Source: Spirochaetota bacterium | GTDB taxonomy: Bacteria > Spirochaetota > Spirochaetia > Treponematales > Rectinemataceae | Direction: 5' to 3' | Assembly: GCA_029265615.1 (NCBI GenBank) | Contig: JAJUIB010000012.1 | Location: 37,557-101,556, forward strand | DNA length: 64,000 bases | Shown here: in pieces, positions 24,942 to 33,290 of the stretch | Position numbering within the stretch: the stretch's first letter is position 1 | How the letters are laid out: each line of letters starts with the position of its first letter | The notes under the pieces: model-generated | Told to the model about the DNA's origin: nothing | Databases searched by the model: none | Seen by the model: only the letters and a program-made list of their open reading frames with translations | Translations under genes and position numbers: made by a program

Positions 24942-25457
24942 ATGGCTCATCGCGCGGCGGAGACGGTGCGGCTTGCGACTTCGGGACTCCTTTCGGGGCT
25001 CGGCGAGGCTTCGGTCGCGGCGATACTCAATGTGGCAAAGAGACTTGAAGTCCCCGCAGGCAAGGTGGTCATGCGTGAAGGCGAAGCGGGGGAAACCCTC
25101 TACATCCTCGCCGAGGGCGAGGTTGAGGTAACCAAGAACCTCACGCTCAAGCTCGGCGCGCGCGACTTCGCCCGAGCGGACAAATCGATGACCAGAATCA
25201 GCGCCGCCTGCGCCCCCGTCTTCGGTGAGATGGCGCTCTTCGGCCCTGAGCCGCGAAGCGCGACGGTCACGACGGCCTCGCCCTGCGTGCTCTACGAAAT
25301 CGCAAAAAAGGACTACGACGAGCTGTGCGCCCGCGAGCCGCGGCTCGGCCTTGAACTCACGCGGCGCATCGCGGCCATACTCGCCTCGCGCGTCCGCAAG
25401 GGCAACGAGGAGATACTCAAGCTCTCGACAGCCCTGAGCATCGCGCTCTCTCGGTGA
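24942..25457 (+). CDS. cyclic nucleotide-binding domain protein without DNA-binding domain
   Basis: 171 residues, essentially a single cNMP-binding fold: VPAGKVVMREGEAGETLYILAEGEVEV (beta-roll), and the phosphate-binding cassette region FGEMALFGPEPRSATVTTASPC (FGExAL...R-S-A pattern). No helix-turn-helix follows, so it is not a CRP-type regulator. The gene is 8 bases after the K+ channel, with AGGAGGGGGC at good spacing. The likely role is to sense cAMP or cGMP and act on the channel, replacing the fused CNBD found in MlotiK1-type channels. That link is inference from position. Confidence 0.88.
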   Translation: MAHRAAETVRLATSGLLSGLGEASVAAILNVAKRLEVPAGKVVMREGEAGETLYILAEGEVEVTKNLTLKLGARDFARADKSMTRISAACAPVFGEMALFGPEPRSATVTTASPCVLYEIAKKDYDELCAREPRLGLELTRRIAAILASRVRKGNEEILKLSTALSIALSR

Positions 25458-25467
25458 GGTGAACAAT

Positions 25468-26106
25468 ATGCGACACATGACGAGCCCCCGCGCGCTCACG
25501 ACGGCCGCCCTCGCCGCGGCGCTCACCATCGTACCCGCCGCAAGCTGGGCCCAGCCGGCGACCACGGGCTCAGTCGCGCAGGCGGCCCGCACAGCGGCAG
25601 GGACGGCCGTCCCCGGTCAAACAGCGGCGACGGCAAAACCAGGCACGCTTCCGCGCGGCTTTCGTGGTATCGAACTTGGGATGAGCAAGGAGGAAGTCGA
25701 TGCGCTCCTTTCCGCGGACGAGCTATTCGAATACCGGGGCCCCGAAGACGTAACCCTCCTTCCATCGCCAAACCAAAGCCTCATCGAAGCCGCCGGTCTT
25801 TCCTTCGTAAAACGCGCCTTTTTCCAGTTCTACGAGGGGAAGCTCTGGGTCATCATCGTCGCGATGAATCCCGCGAAGATGGACCACTACTCGATCTTCA
25901 CGACCCTTTCCCAGAAATACGGGCCGCCCGCCCTCCTTGATCCGCGCGAATCGCGCTGGGAGGACGAATCGACCCGCGTCGCGCTCGAACGTCCTCTCAC
26001 GCTCCGCTACCTCGACCTCGAGGTCTATCAGAAGCTCCGCGAGGGAAGCGCGGCGCGGGAATCGGTCGAGGAGCTTGAGCGGCGGGAATTCCTTGGCGGA
26101 TTGTAG
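25468..26106 (+). CDS. exported protein of unknown function
   Basis: About 212 residues. Residues 1-30 form a signal peptide (RALTTAALAAALTIVPAASWAQ). A low-complexity Ala/Thr stretch follows, and then a folded domain starting LPRGFRGIELGMSKEEVDALL, a pattern also seen in periplasmic proteins with a repeated 'GI.LGM...V...L' motif. No Cys lipobox. The start at 25468 is chosen because GAGGTGA sits upstream; the GTG at 25459 is the alternative. It lies 10 bases after the cyclic-nucleotide-binding protein and may belong to the same transcript. Confidence 0.75.
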   Translation: MRHMTSPRALTTAALAAALTIVPAASWAQPATTGSVAQAARTAAGTAVPGQTAATAKPGTLPRGFRGIELGMSKEEVDALLSADELFEYRGPEDVTLLPSPNQSLIEAAGLSFVKRAFFQFYEGKLWVIIVAMNPAKMDHYSIFTTLSQKYGPPALLDPRESRWEDESTRVALERPLTLRYLDLEVYQKLREGSAARESVEELERREFLGGL

Positions 26107-26154
26107 TACTTTTGCTAAGGCGTCACAATATCGGTCACGGGCCTGCGGAATAGC

Positions 26155-26207
26155 TTGACAGCGATCGCTCCTTTTGTTAACCATCTTGACTAGATGGTTA
26201 ACAAAAG
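26155..26207 (+). promoter_or_regulatory. birA promoter with BirA operator overlapping the start codon
   Basis: A perfect 14-base inverted repeat (CTTTTGTTAACCAT at 26171-26184 and ATGGTTAACAAAAG at 26194-26207) contains the BirA-type half-sites TTGTTAACC and GGTTAACAA, 13 bases apart. A -35 TTGACA (26155-26160) with a weak -10 TAACCA (26178-26183) 17 bases on lies over the left half. The birA ATG (26194) is the first codon of the right half. Biotinyl-AMP-loaded BirA would block both transcription and access to the start, controlling the whole biotin operon. Confidence 0.85.
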
Positions 26208-27138
26208 TGCTATTGCACGCGGCCGCATTCTTGCGCTGCTCCGCGCCGGATCCGACCCTGTTTCGGGGGACAGACTCGCCGAGGCGCTCGGGGTAAGCCG
26301 CGTTGCGATCTGGAAGCAGATCGAGGCGCTCAAAGAGGCGGGATATGCGATAGAGTCGGGACACTCCGGTTACCGGCTTCTGGGCGGCGGGGATTTTCTC
26401 TATCCCTGGGAATTCCCGGGACGCGAGGCGCGCGTCGTGCGATTCGAACGCACGGATTCGACCATGGAACGAGCCCTCGAGCTCGCACTCCGAAAGCCCG
26501 AGGGCGCGCACATCGTTGTCGCGGAAACCCAGACTGCGGGCCGTGGCAGACGGGGCAGGCCTTGGAACTCGCCGCCGGGCGGGCTCTTCGCGACCATAGT
26601 CCTTGCACAGCGGCCCGAGCCCTGGCGCGCCGAGCGCGCGAGCCTTGCAGGCGGAATAGCGCTTTGCAAAGCGCTTCGAGAGCTTTCGGGCGAACCCTTC
26701 ACGCTCGAATGGCCGAATGACCTCTACCTCGCTAGGAGAAAGGTGGCGGGCATTCTCGTCGAGTACCTCGCCGAGGGTGACTCGGTGCGGCTCATCGAGC
26801 TCGGCCTGGGCGTCAACGTGTGGAACCGCGCGCCGGGTGACGGCGCATTATCGCTCGCCGAACTCCCGGGACCGAGGCCCGAGCGCCGCACGGTGCTTTC
26901 CGCCTTCCTTGACCATCTCGAATCGATCGACCTTGAATGGCCCGGCCTTGCCGCGGCCTGGAACGGACTTTCCTCGACACCCGGAAAGCTCGTCGCCTCC
27001 CGCTTTGACGGTTCTGCGCTCGGCCGCGCACTCGGAGTTGATGACGAGGGACGCCTCATTGTCGAACGCCCGAGCGGCGGCCGCACCGCGTGCCGTAGCG
27101 CTGAAGCTCATATTGTCTCAAAGGAGCATGCACCATGA
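26194..27138 (+). CDS. birA: bifunctional biotin-protein ligase and biotin operon repressor BirA
   Basis: 314 residues. Residues 1-65 form a winged helix-turn-helix (LAEALGVSRVAIWKQIEALKEAGY), so this is a group II BirA able to bind DNA. The ligase domain shows the biotin/ATP loop ETQTAGRGRRGRPWNSPPGG (GRGRxGR), LEWPNDLYLARRKVAGILVE (KxxGIL) and LGLGVNVWNR. It makes biotinyl-5'-AMP and transfers biotin to carrier proteins. The start codon lies within its own operator. The bioY ATG overlaps its stop (ATGA), making a birA-bioY-bioM-bioN operon. Confidence 0.95.
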   Translation: MVNKSAIARGRILALLRAGSDPVSGDRLAEALGVSRVAIWKQIEALKEAGYAIESGHSGYRLLGGGDFLYPWEFPGREARVVRFERTDSTMERALELALRKPEGAHIVVAETQTAGRGRRGRPWNSPPGGLFATIVLAQRPEPWRAERASLAGGIALCKALRELSGEPFTLEWPNDLYLARRKVAGILVEYLAEGDSVRLIELGLGVNVWNRAPGDGALSLAELPGPRPERRTVLSAFLDHLESIDLEWPGLAAAWNGLSSTPGKLVASRFDGSALGRALGVDDEGRLIVERPSGGRTACRSAEAHIVSKEHAP

Positions 27139-27740
27139 CATCCCGCGTTACCCTTCCTCGAGCCGCGCTTGCCTGCGTCTTTGCGGCGCTCATCTCGGTG
27201 GGCGCCTACATCGCTGTGCCGCTTCCGGGGACACCCGTACCGATCGTGCTCCAGAATCTCTTCATCATGCTTGCGGCCCTCCTCCTCGGACCACGCTGGG
27301 GCCTTGCGGCTGTGCTCCTCTACCTCGCGATGGGCGCCCTCGGACTTCCGGTATTTTCAGGCGGGACGGGAGGGATCGCCCGCTTCGCGGGGCCCACGGG
27401 CGGCTATCTTCTCGGCTACCTGCCTGCGACTTTCGCGATGGGTGCAATCTCCGCAGCGGGCGGACGCCGGCGCTGGTGGCGGGATCTCCTTGCGCTCCTT
27501 GTAGGCACTGCCGTCATCTACGCCGTAGGCGTCCCCTGGCTCAAAACCGCGATCAGGGGAAGCTGGGCCAAGGCGCTGACCGGAGGCCTCCTCCCCTTCA
27601 TTCCCGGCGACGCGCTCAAAATTGCGGTGGCGGTTCCGCTCGCAGGAAGGATCGCCCCCATCGTCGAACGCGTCATGCCGCGGCGCGAGGCTCCGCGCCC
27701 CGGAGCCGATCCTGACGCGACGGAAGCCGCGCATGGCTGA
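27135..27740 (+). CDS. bioY: biotin ECF transporter S component BioY
   Basis: 201 residues, six hydrophobic segments. The BioY signature is visible: VGAYIAVPLPGTPVPIVLQNLFIMLAALLLGPRWG near residues 22-56, then LGLPVFSGGTGGIARFAGPTGGYLLGY, and FIPGDALKI near the C-terminal end. It captures biotin in the membrane. A slightly extended, charged C-terminus of about 25 residues is present. ATG at 27135 overlaps the birA stop, with AAGGAG upstream. BioM and BioN follow, so it should work as a full ECF complex. Confidence 0.95.
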   Translation: MTSRVTLPRAALACVFAALISVGAYIAVPLPGTPVPIVLQNLFIMLAALLLGPRWGLAAVLLYLAMGALGLPVFSGGTGGIARFAGPTGGYLLGYLPATFAMGAISAAGGRRRWWRDLLALLVGTAVIYAVGVPWLKTAIRGSWAKALTGGLLPFIPGDALKIAVAVPLAGRIAPIVERVMPRREAPRPGADPDATEAAHG

Positions 27741-28488
27741 GCTATTCCGCGTCGAGGGCCTCGTCCACCGCTTTCCCGACGGCGGACGGGGGCTCGATTC
27801 GGTTTCTTTGCGCCTTGAGGAGGGGGACTTCCTCGTCCTCGCGGGGCGTAACGGCTCGGGGAAGAGCCTCCTTGCGCGCCATCTTGTGGGCCTTGCGAAG
27901 CCGAGCGCAGGAAGCGTGCTGTGCCGCGGCAGGTCCGTGAGTGCGGATCCATCCGCCGCGCGGCGGACAATGGGGCTTGTCCTCCAGGACGCCGATGCGC
28001 AGATCGTCGGCCAGACCCTCCTTGAGGATGCGGCCTTCGGTCCTGCAAATCTGGGCCTTGCGCGGAGCGAGGTCGAAGCGCGGGCGCGCGAGGCGCTCCT
28101 CATCGTCGGGCTCGGCGGCCTTGAGAAACGGCGGCCGGACAGCCTCTCCGGGGGAGAGCGACGCCGCCTTGCAATCGCCGGCGTCCTTGCGATGCGCCCC
28201 GAGTGCGTCATCCTCGACGAACCCTTTGTCAACCTCGACCTTCCCGCGATTCGTAGCGTGCTCGGTGTCATCGTCGCCCTCCACGAGAGCGGGCGGACCA
28301 TCGTCGTGATAACGCATGAACTTGAGAAAACCCTCGCGCACGCCACGCGCCTTGCCGTGATGGATGCAGGAAGGGTCACCTATGACGGCCCGCCTACAGG
28401 GCTTGGCCCCAAACGCTTCGAGGAACTCGGCCTGCGCGATCCCTTCCGCGGCGGAGCGCGGCTTGAGGAGCTCACATGGCTCAGCTAG
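27733..28488 (+). CDS. bioM: ECF transporter ATPase BioM (CbiO-like)
   Basis: About 251 residues. Walker A is AGRNGSGKS, Q-loop VLQDADAQIVGQT, ABC signature SLSGGERRRLAIAG, Walker B CVILDEPFVNLD, H-loop VITHE. The DADxQ stretch after the Q-loop is typical of ECF A components. The ATG at 27733 overlaps the end of bioY by 8 bases; a longer frame upstream is a shadow. It powers biotin uptake with BioN and BioY. Confidence 0.94.
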   Translation: MAELFRVEGLVHRFPDGGRGLDSVSLRLEEGDFLVLAGRNGSGKSLLARHLVGLAKPSAGSVLCRGRSVSADPSAARRTMGLVLQDADAQIVGQTLLEDAAFGPANLGLARSEVEARAREALLIVGLGGLEKRRPDSLSGGERRRLAIAGVLAMRPECVILDEPFVNLDLPAIRSVLGVIVALHESGRTIVVITHELEKTLAHATRLAVMDAGRVTYDGPPTGLGPKRFEELGLRDPFRGGARLEELTWLS

Positions 28489-29243
28489 CGCCCTTTCAGT
28501 TCAGCTGGGGCGACTACCCCGCGCGCCACTTCCACCCGCTTGCAAAGCTCGCTTCGCTCCTTGCGCTCTGTCTTGCTACGGCCCATGCGAACCTGGCGGG
28601 ACTCCTCCTCCTCGGGACGGCAGGTGCAGTGGGCCTCGCGGCCTCTGGCGCCTTCCGCCCACGGATGCGCGAGGGGCTTAAGGCGCTTGCGCACAACGCG
28701 CGATTCCTTGTCCCGCTCGGCGTTTTCGTCGCCGCCTTCCGGGTCGTGGCCCCCGGGGACGGCCGGCTCTTCGCATGGTCTGAGCTCGGCGCCACGGCTA
28801 TCTACCTTGCCCGGCTCGCGGCGGTCTTCGTCTTCGCGGAAGCCTATTTCCGCTCGACAAGCGCCGAGGAGCTCGCCGCGGCTGCAAGCCGATCGGCGCG
28901 CCGGATCCTTCGTCGTGGCGACGTCGATCCCGGCCTCTACCTCAGCCTCGCGCTCAGCTTCATTCCCCGCTGCTTTGCGACCTACGAACGCGCGCACGAA
29001 GCGGCGCTGGCGCGGGGCTACGGAGGAAAAAGCGGGCGCGGCGCGATGCTTCGCGCCGCGATAGCACTCCTTGAATGTTTTATCGCAAACTGCCTGCGCG
29101 GCGCCCTTTTGTCCGCCGAGGCCCTCGAGCTCCGCTCCTACTCGCCCGCCCGGACGCTGCCCGAGCTGCCACTTCGCCGTTGCGACGCGGCACTCACGAT
29201 CGGCGCCCTCGCGCTCGCCGCGGCGGCGCTGGCGCTTCCCTAG
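28476..29243 (+). CDS. bioN: ECF transporter T component BioN (CbiQ-like)
   Basis: 255 residues. Hydrophobic helices at about residues 20-65 and 75-110 and one near the C-terminus. The coupling-helix motif AALARGYGG (A-R-G) is present around residue 190, the T-component signature that docks into the ATPase. The ATG at 28476 overlaps the end of bioM by 13 bases, so the two are translationally coupled. It is the last gene of the biotin operon. Confidence 0.92.
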   Translation: MAQLAPFQFSWGDYPARHFHPLAKLASLLALCLATAHANLAGLLLLGTAGAVGLAASGAFRPRMREGLKALAHNARFLVPLGVFVAAFRVVAPGDGRLFAWSELGATAIYLARLAAVFVFAEAYFRSTSAEELAAAASRSARRILRRGDVDPGLYLSLALSFIPRCFATYERAHEAALARGYGGKSGRGAMLRAAIALLECFIANCLRGALLSAEALELRSYSPARTLPELPLRRCDAALTIGALALAAAALALP

Positions 29244-29261
29244 ACGAGCGGGGCCGTATGG

Positions 29262-31385
29262 TCAGGGGGCGGCGCGCTCGGTCTCGCCTCCGCCGTACTG
29301 GAGCCGGTACAGATTCCAGTACAGCCCCCGTGCGCCAAGAAGCTCCTCGTGCCGTCCCGCTTCCGCGACGCGCCCGCCTGAAAGCACGACGATGCGGTCC
29401 GCGTGCTTGATCGTGGACAGACGGTGCGCGATCACGATGCTCGTCCTGTTCGCAAGGAGCGCCTCAAGACCGCGCTGGATCATGAGTTCGGTCTCCGTGT
29501 CGACGGAGCTCGTTGCCTCGTCGAGGATGATAACCCGCGGATCGTGCGCAAGAACCCGGGCGAACGAAATGAGCTGGCGCTGCCCTGCGGATATGTTTGA
29601 AGCGCCTTCCGAAAGCCGCGTCGCATAGCCTTCAGGGAGGCGCTCGATGAACTCATCGGCGTGCACCGCCTCCGCGGCCTCGCGCATCCGCTCGCGGCTC
29701 ACCTCATCGCCCAGGCAGATATTGTCCTCGATCGTGCCCGAAAAGAGGAACACCTCCTGGAGCACGGGCTGCACCGCGCGCCTGAGGTCCTTAAGCGGGA
29801 GGTCGCGGAGCGGAACGCCGTCGAGCGTGATCTCCCCCGAATCGACGTCCCAAAGCCTCGTAAGGAGGTTCGCGATAGTTGTCTTGCCTGCGCCCGTGGG
29901 CCCGACGATGGCGAGCGTCTCGCCCGGATCCACCTTGAGCGAAAGGTCGCGCAAGACGGGCTCGCCGTCCTTGTAGGAGAAGTGCACCTTCGAGAATTCT
30001 ATAGCGCCGCGAATGGGCTTAGGCATCGCACATCGCGGCGAATCGGGGATGGCTTCGTCCGAGTCGAGGAGCTTGAAGACGCGTTCGCCGCCCGCCATGG
30101 CACTCTGAAGGAGGGTGTATTTTTCCGAGATGTCCTGCACGGGGGCGTAGAACATGCGAATGAGATTGATGAACGCGATGAGCGTTCCAAGCGACAGAAT
30201 GTGCGCCTTGAGCATCGAGGCGCCGACATAGATGATCACCGCCGTCGACACACTCGAAAAGAGGTCGACGAGCGGGCGGAAGGTCGCGAACACGTACATC
30301 TCACCGAGATTAGCGCGCATGAGCTGCCGGTCCTTCTCCTCGAATTCGCGGAGGCTCGCGCCCTCGCGTGCGAAGAGCTGAACGACGGACATGCCGGCGA
30401 TGCGCTCGGCAAGGTACGAATTGACCTTCGAAAGCCAGGTCCGCTGGCGACGGAACGCGTCTCGTGCCTTTCTCCGCGACACCGCCGTCATCACCGCGAC
30501 GGGAGGTAGCGAGGCGAGCGTAGCGAGTGCGAGGCGCCAATCCAGCGCGAAGAGCACGACTATCGATCCGGCCATGAGCGTCGCATCCTTAAGAAAAGCG
30601 GACACAACATCGGTGAAGAACTGGTTGATAGTCTCCACGTCGCTCGTCATGCGAGTGACAAGCCGGCCGACGGGTTGGCGCGAAAGGAAGGCGAGGGAGC
30701 GCGTCGACGTGTGGCGGAACAGCTCCATGCGGAGATCCTTCATCACGCGCTGGCCGATGAGGTTCGAGACGACCGTCTGGACGAATGCAGCGGCGAGCAC
30801 CGCGGCGAGGGCCACAAAGAGAAGAAGCACGTTGGCCGAAACAATCCGCGCATCCCGGGCACGGAGGGCACGGGCATCAGCCGCGGGGAGCGATTTTAGC
30901 TCGGCTAGTGGGATCACACCGGTCCGGCCGTCGAGCACAAGCTTCCCGCGCGCGGCGGCCCGCTCTGCCGCTTCGCGCGCGACCTTATCCCCGGGGCCGA
31001 TGTCTGCAAGGTAGCAGGGCACAGGATCAAGGAGGCCCTCGCGCTCAAGCGCCGCACGTTCGGTCCGCGAAAGCCTGCCGAGCCTACTCGCCTTGAGGTA
31101 GACCCTGCCCCCCACGACGGGGTCATCGGGCGTAAGGGCGAGGGCCTGCCCGTGGGGGCCTTCCGCCACACGGGGATCAACAGCAAACCAGGATACCATG
31201 AGCGCATCGTCCACCGTCCGCTTCACGAGGACCGGCGCGTAGAGCTCGCCAGCAGTCCCTATGACGAGAGCGAGCACTGCCAGTCCCGCGAGAAGGGCGT
31301 AGGGCTTGAGGTAGCCCATAATGCGGGCGACGATGCGGGAGTCGTAACCCTTCGTGACCTCGTCCGATTCGAAGAAGTCCGCCAT
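29262..31385 (-). CDS. ABC exporter half-transporter, catalytically complete partner
   Basis: 707 residues: an exporter-type six-helix membrane domain, then a nucleotide-binding domain with Walker A GPTGAGKT, Walker B VIILDEATSSVD (catalytic Glu kept) and H-loop IAHR. The signature is NISAGQRQL instead of LSGGQ. An insert of about 110 residues between TM1 and TM2 (DPRVAEGPHG...LLFVALAAV) forms a large extracytoplasmic loop. Upstream by 2 bases is a second half-transporter with the opposite defects, so the pair makes a heterodimer with one degenerate ATP site, as in BmrCD or TM287/288. The substrate (drug, lipid or peptide) is unknown. Confidence 0.9.
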   Translation of the reverse strand: MADFFESDEVTKGYDSRIVARIMGYLKPYALLAGLAVLALVIGTAGELYAPVLVKRTVDDALMVSWFAVDPRVAEGPHGQALALTPDDPVVGGRVYLKASRLGRLSRTERAALEREGLLDPVPCYLADIGPGDKVAREAAERAAARGKLVLDGRTGVIPLAELKSLPAADARALRARDARIVSANVLLLFVALAAVLAAAFVQTVVSNLIGQRVMKDLRMELFRHTSTRSLAFLSRQPVGRLVTRMTSDVETINQFFTDVVSAFLKDATLMAGSIVVLFALDWRLALATLASLPPVAVMTAVSRRKARDAFRRQRTWLSKVNSYLAERIAGMSVVQLFAREGASLREFEEKDRQLMRANLGEMYVFATFRPLVDLFSSVSTAVIIYVGASMLKAHILSLGTLIAFINLIRMFYAPVQDISEKYTLLQSAMAGGERVFKLLDSDEAIPDSPRCAMPKPIRGAIEFSKVHFSYKDGEPVLRDLSLKVDPGETLAIVGPTGAGKTTIANLLTRLWDVDSGEITLDGVPLRDLPLKDLRRAVQPVLQEVFLFSGTIEDNICLGDEVSRERMREAAEAVHADEFIERLPEGYATRLSEGASNISAGQRQLISFARVLAHDPRVIILDEATSSVDTETELMIQRGLEALLANRTSIVIAHRLSTIKHADRIVVLSGGRVAEAGRHEELLGARGLYWNLYRLQYGGGETERAAP

Positions 31386-31387
31386 GG

Positions 31388-33139
31388 CTACTCCCCCCTT
31401 TCCACGGCCCGCTCGAGTTCCTGGAGCCGGGCGATCTCCGCATAGAAGCCGCTTTCGTCCGCGATGAGCGCTTCGTGCGGCCCTTGCTGCACGATCCTGC
31501 CCCCGTCGAGCACGATGATGAGGTCGGCGTGCCGCAGGGTGGAGACGCGGTGCGACACGATGATATTGGTCCTGCCGCGCCGCTCTTCGAGGAGGGCAGA
31601 GAGGATGCGATCCTCGGTCTCTGCATCGACTGCCGAGAGTGCGTCATCGAATACGAGGATCTCAGGATCGAGAGCGAGGGCGCGGGCGATCGCGACGCGC
31701 TGTTTCTGCCCGCCTGAGAGCGTAAGCCCCTTTTCGCCGACTATCGTATTCCAGCCAGAGGGGAATCCCGCAACGTCACGGTCGATTGCGGCGACGGCGA
31801 CGACGCGGCAAAAGCGTTCTTCAGAGAGCTCCGGGACGCCGAAGCGCACGTTGGCCGCGATCGTGTCGGAGAAGAGGAAGGACTCCTGGGGGACGAAGCC
31901 GAAGCTACGTCTCAGAGCCGCAAGTTCGTAGTCCCGCACGTCGCGTCCGCCGACAAACACCCGACCCGGGGGCGGCTCGATGAGCCGCGGCAGAAACCTA
32001 AGGAGCGTCGACTTGCCCGAACCGACCCGGCCCAAAATGCCGAGCGTCTTGCCGCGCGCAAGGCTCGCCGACACGGATTCGAGCGCGGGCGACGCGGAGC
32101 CGGGATAGGTGAAGGAAAGATCGCGGAATTCAACAAAGCCTTCGGGGCTTTCGGCGCGGGCCCCGGGGATGGATGCTATGTCGGGCTTTGTGTTCATCAC
32201 CTCGTTGATACGAGCAAGGCTCGCCGCGCCGCGCTGGAGCATGTTGACCGTGAAACCGGCGCCGATCATTGGCCACACAAGCATCTCAAGATAGGCGATC
32301 ATCGCAACAAGGTCGCCGGCGCTCATCCTGTTGCCGAGCACGGCGTTGCCGCCCGCCGAGAGGAGTATGAGGGTGGTGAGTCCGGAGAGAAACGAGATGA
32401 GAGGGAAAAACAGGCCGAAAATCTTGGCAAGCCCCATAGAGGCCCCGCGGTATTCGTCGTTTGCCCGCGCGAAGTCACGGGCAAAGCGCTCCTCGCGGAC
32501 GAAGGCTTTGACAACACGGATGCCCGCGAGGGTTTCCTGCGCTATCTCCGAAAGGCGCGAATAGATCTCCTGCACCCGTTTGAAGCGCTTCCCGACCATG
32601 CCGCCGAACGCGATGATGAGGAGCGTGATTAAAGGTAGCGGGACGATCGTAACGAGGGCAATGCCGGGATTCTGCGCGAACATAACCGCGAGAATCGCAA
32701 GCGACATGAAGACCCCGTCAAAAAAGGTGACGAACCCCATGCCCGTGGCCTGGCGGATGGCGCCAAGGTCGTTTGTGGCGCGTGCCATGAGGTCGCCGGT
32801 CTTGTTAGCCTGGTAGAATCCACCTGACAGTTCAAGCAGGTGGCCGAAAAGCCGATCGCGCATCTCGGTTTCGATTCTCCGAGAAGAACCGTGGATGAAG
32901 TAGCGCCACAGAAAGCGTCCGACAGAAAGAACCGCCGCAACGCCGACCATGGCCGCGACGATGCGGAGAATCCCGGAAAGCGTGAAGTTCCCCGACGCTA
33001 ACTCGTCAACCGCACGGCGGAGGAATTGTGGAAGGGCGATCTGCGCAGCGTCAACGACGACGAGGCAGAGCATGCCCGCGAGATACTGCCAGCGGTACCG
33101 TCTGAGGTAGGGGCCGAGCGTCGCATACTCTTTGAACAT
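31388..33139 (-). CDS. ABC exporter half-transporter, degenerate-site partner
   Basis: About 583 residues: six membrane helices (first LAGMLCLVVVDAAQIALPQF), then NBD with Walker A GRVGSGKS, signature LTLSGGQKQR (canonical) and Walker B ILVFDDALSAVD, where Asp replaces the catalytic Glu. This Walker B would pair with the non-canonical ISAGQ signature of the partner to give the degenerate site. The ATG at 33139 is chosen: the upstream part of the longer frame has no homology, and a TACAGT -10-like box ends 7 bases before this ATG. The second subunit begins 2 bases after the stop. Confidence 0.9.
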   Translation of the reverse strand: MFKEYATLGPYLRRYRWQYLAGMLCLVVVDAAQIALPQFLRRAVDELASGNFTLSGILRIVAAMVGVAAVLSVGRFLWRYFIHGSSRRIETEMRDRLFGHLLELSGGFYQANKTGDLMARATNDLGAIRQATGMGFVTFFDGVFMSLAILAVMFAQNPGIALVTIVPLPLITLLIIAFGGMVGKRFKRVQEIYSRLSEIAQETLAGIRVVKAFVREERFARDFARANDEYRGASMGLAKIFGLFFPLISFLSGLTTLILLSAGGNAVLGNRMSAGDLVAMIAYLEMLVWPMIGAGFTVNMLQRGAASLARINEVMNTKPDIASIPGARAESPEGFVEFRDLSFTYPGSASPALESVSASLARGKTLGILGRVGSGKSTLLRFLPRLIEPPPGRVFVGGRDVRDYELAALRRSFGFVPQESFLFSDTIAANVRFGVPELSEERFCRVVAVAAIDRDVAGFPSGWNTIVGEKGLTLSGGQKQRVAIARALALDPEILVFDDALSAVDAETEDRILSALLEERRGRTNIIVSHRVSTLRHADLIIVLDGGRIVQQGPHEALIADESGFYAEIARLQELERAVERGE

Positions 33140-33252
33140 GCGCGAGACTGTAGCGCCGAAGGCCGTGGACGTGCAAGCGCCGGGCAAGGCCCTTAAGGAA
33201 AGGAGCGGCGCGAAAGGACGGCGCGAGGATACGCGCATAGTGCGCGCATGAT

Positions 33253-33281
33253 TTGACAGCTTGAATGAGGGGCGCGATAAT
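33253..33281 (+). promoter_or_regulatory. near-consensus promoter of the TRAP transporter cluster
   Basis: TTGACA (33253-33258), 17-base spacer, GATAAT (33276-33281). Only 9 bases separate the -10 box from the ATG at 33291, so the mRNA would begin about 2-3 bases before the start codon with no room for a Shine-Dalgarno. Confidence 0.75.
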
Positions 33282-33290
33282 GGGCCTGTG

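Noticed and set aside
26107..26193. Riboswitch upstream of the biotin operon
   Set aside because: The gap is short and filled by a promoter and a BirA operator; no riboswitch fold is expected for biotin.
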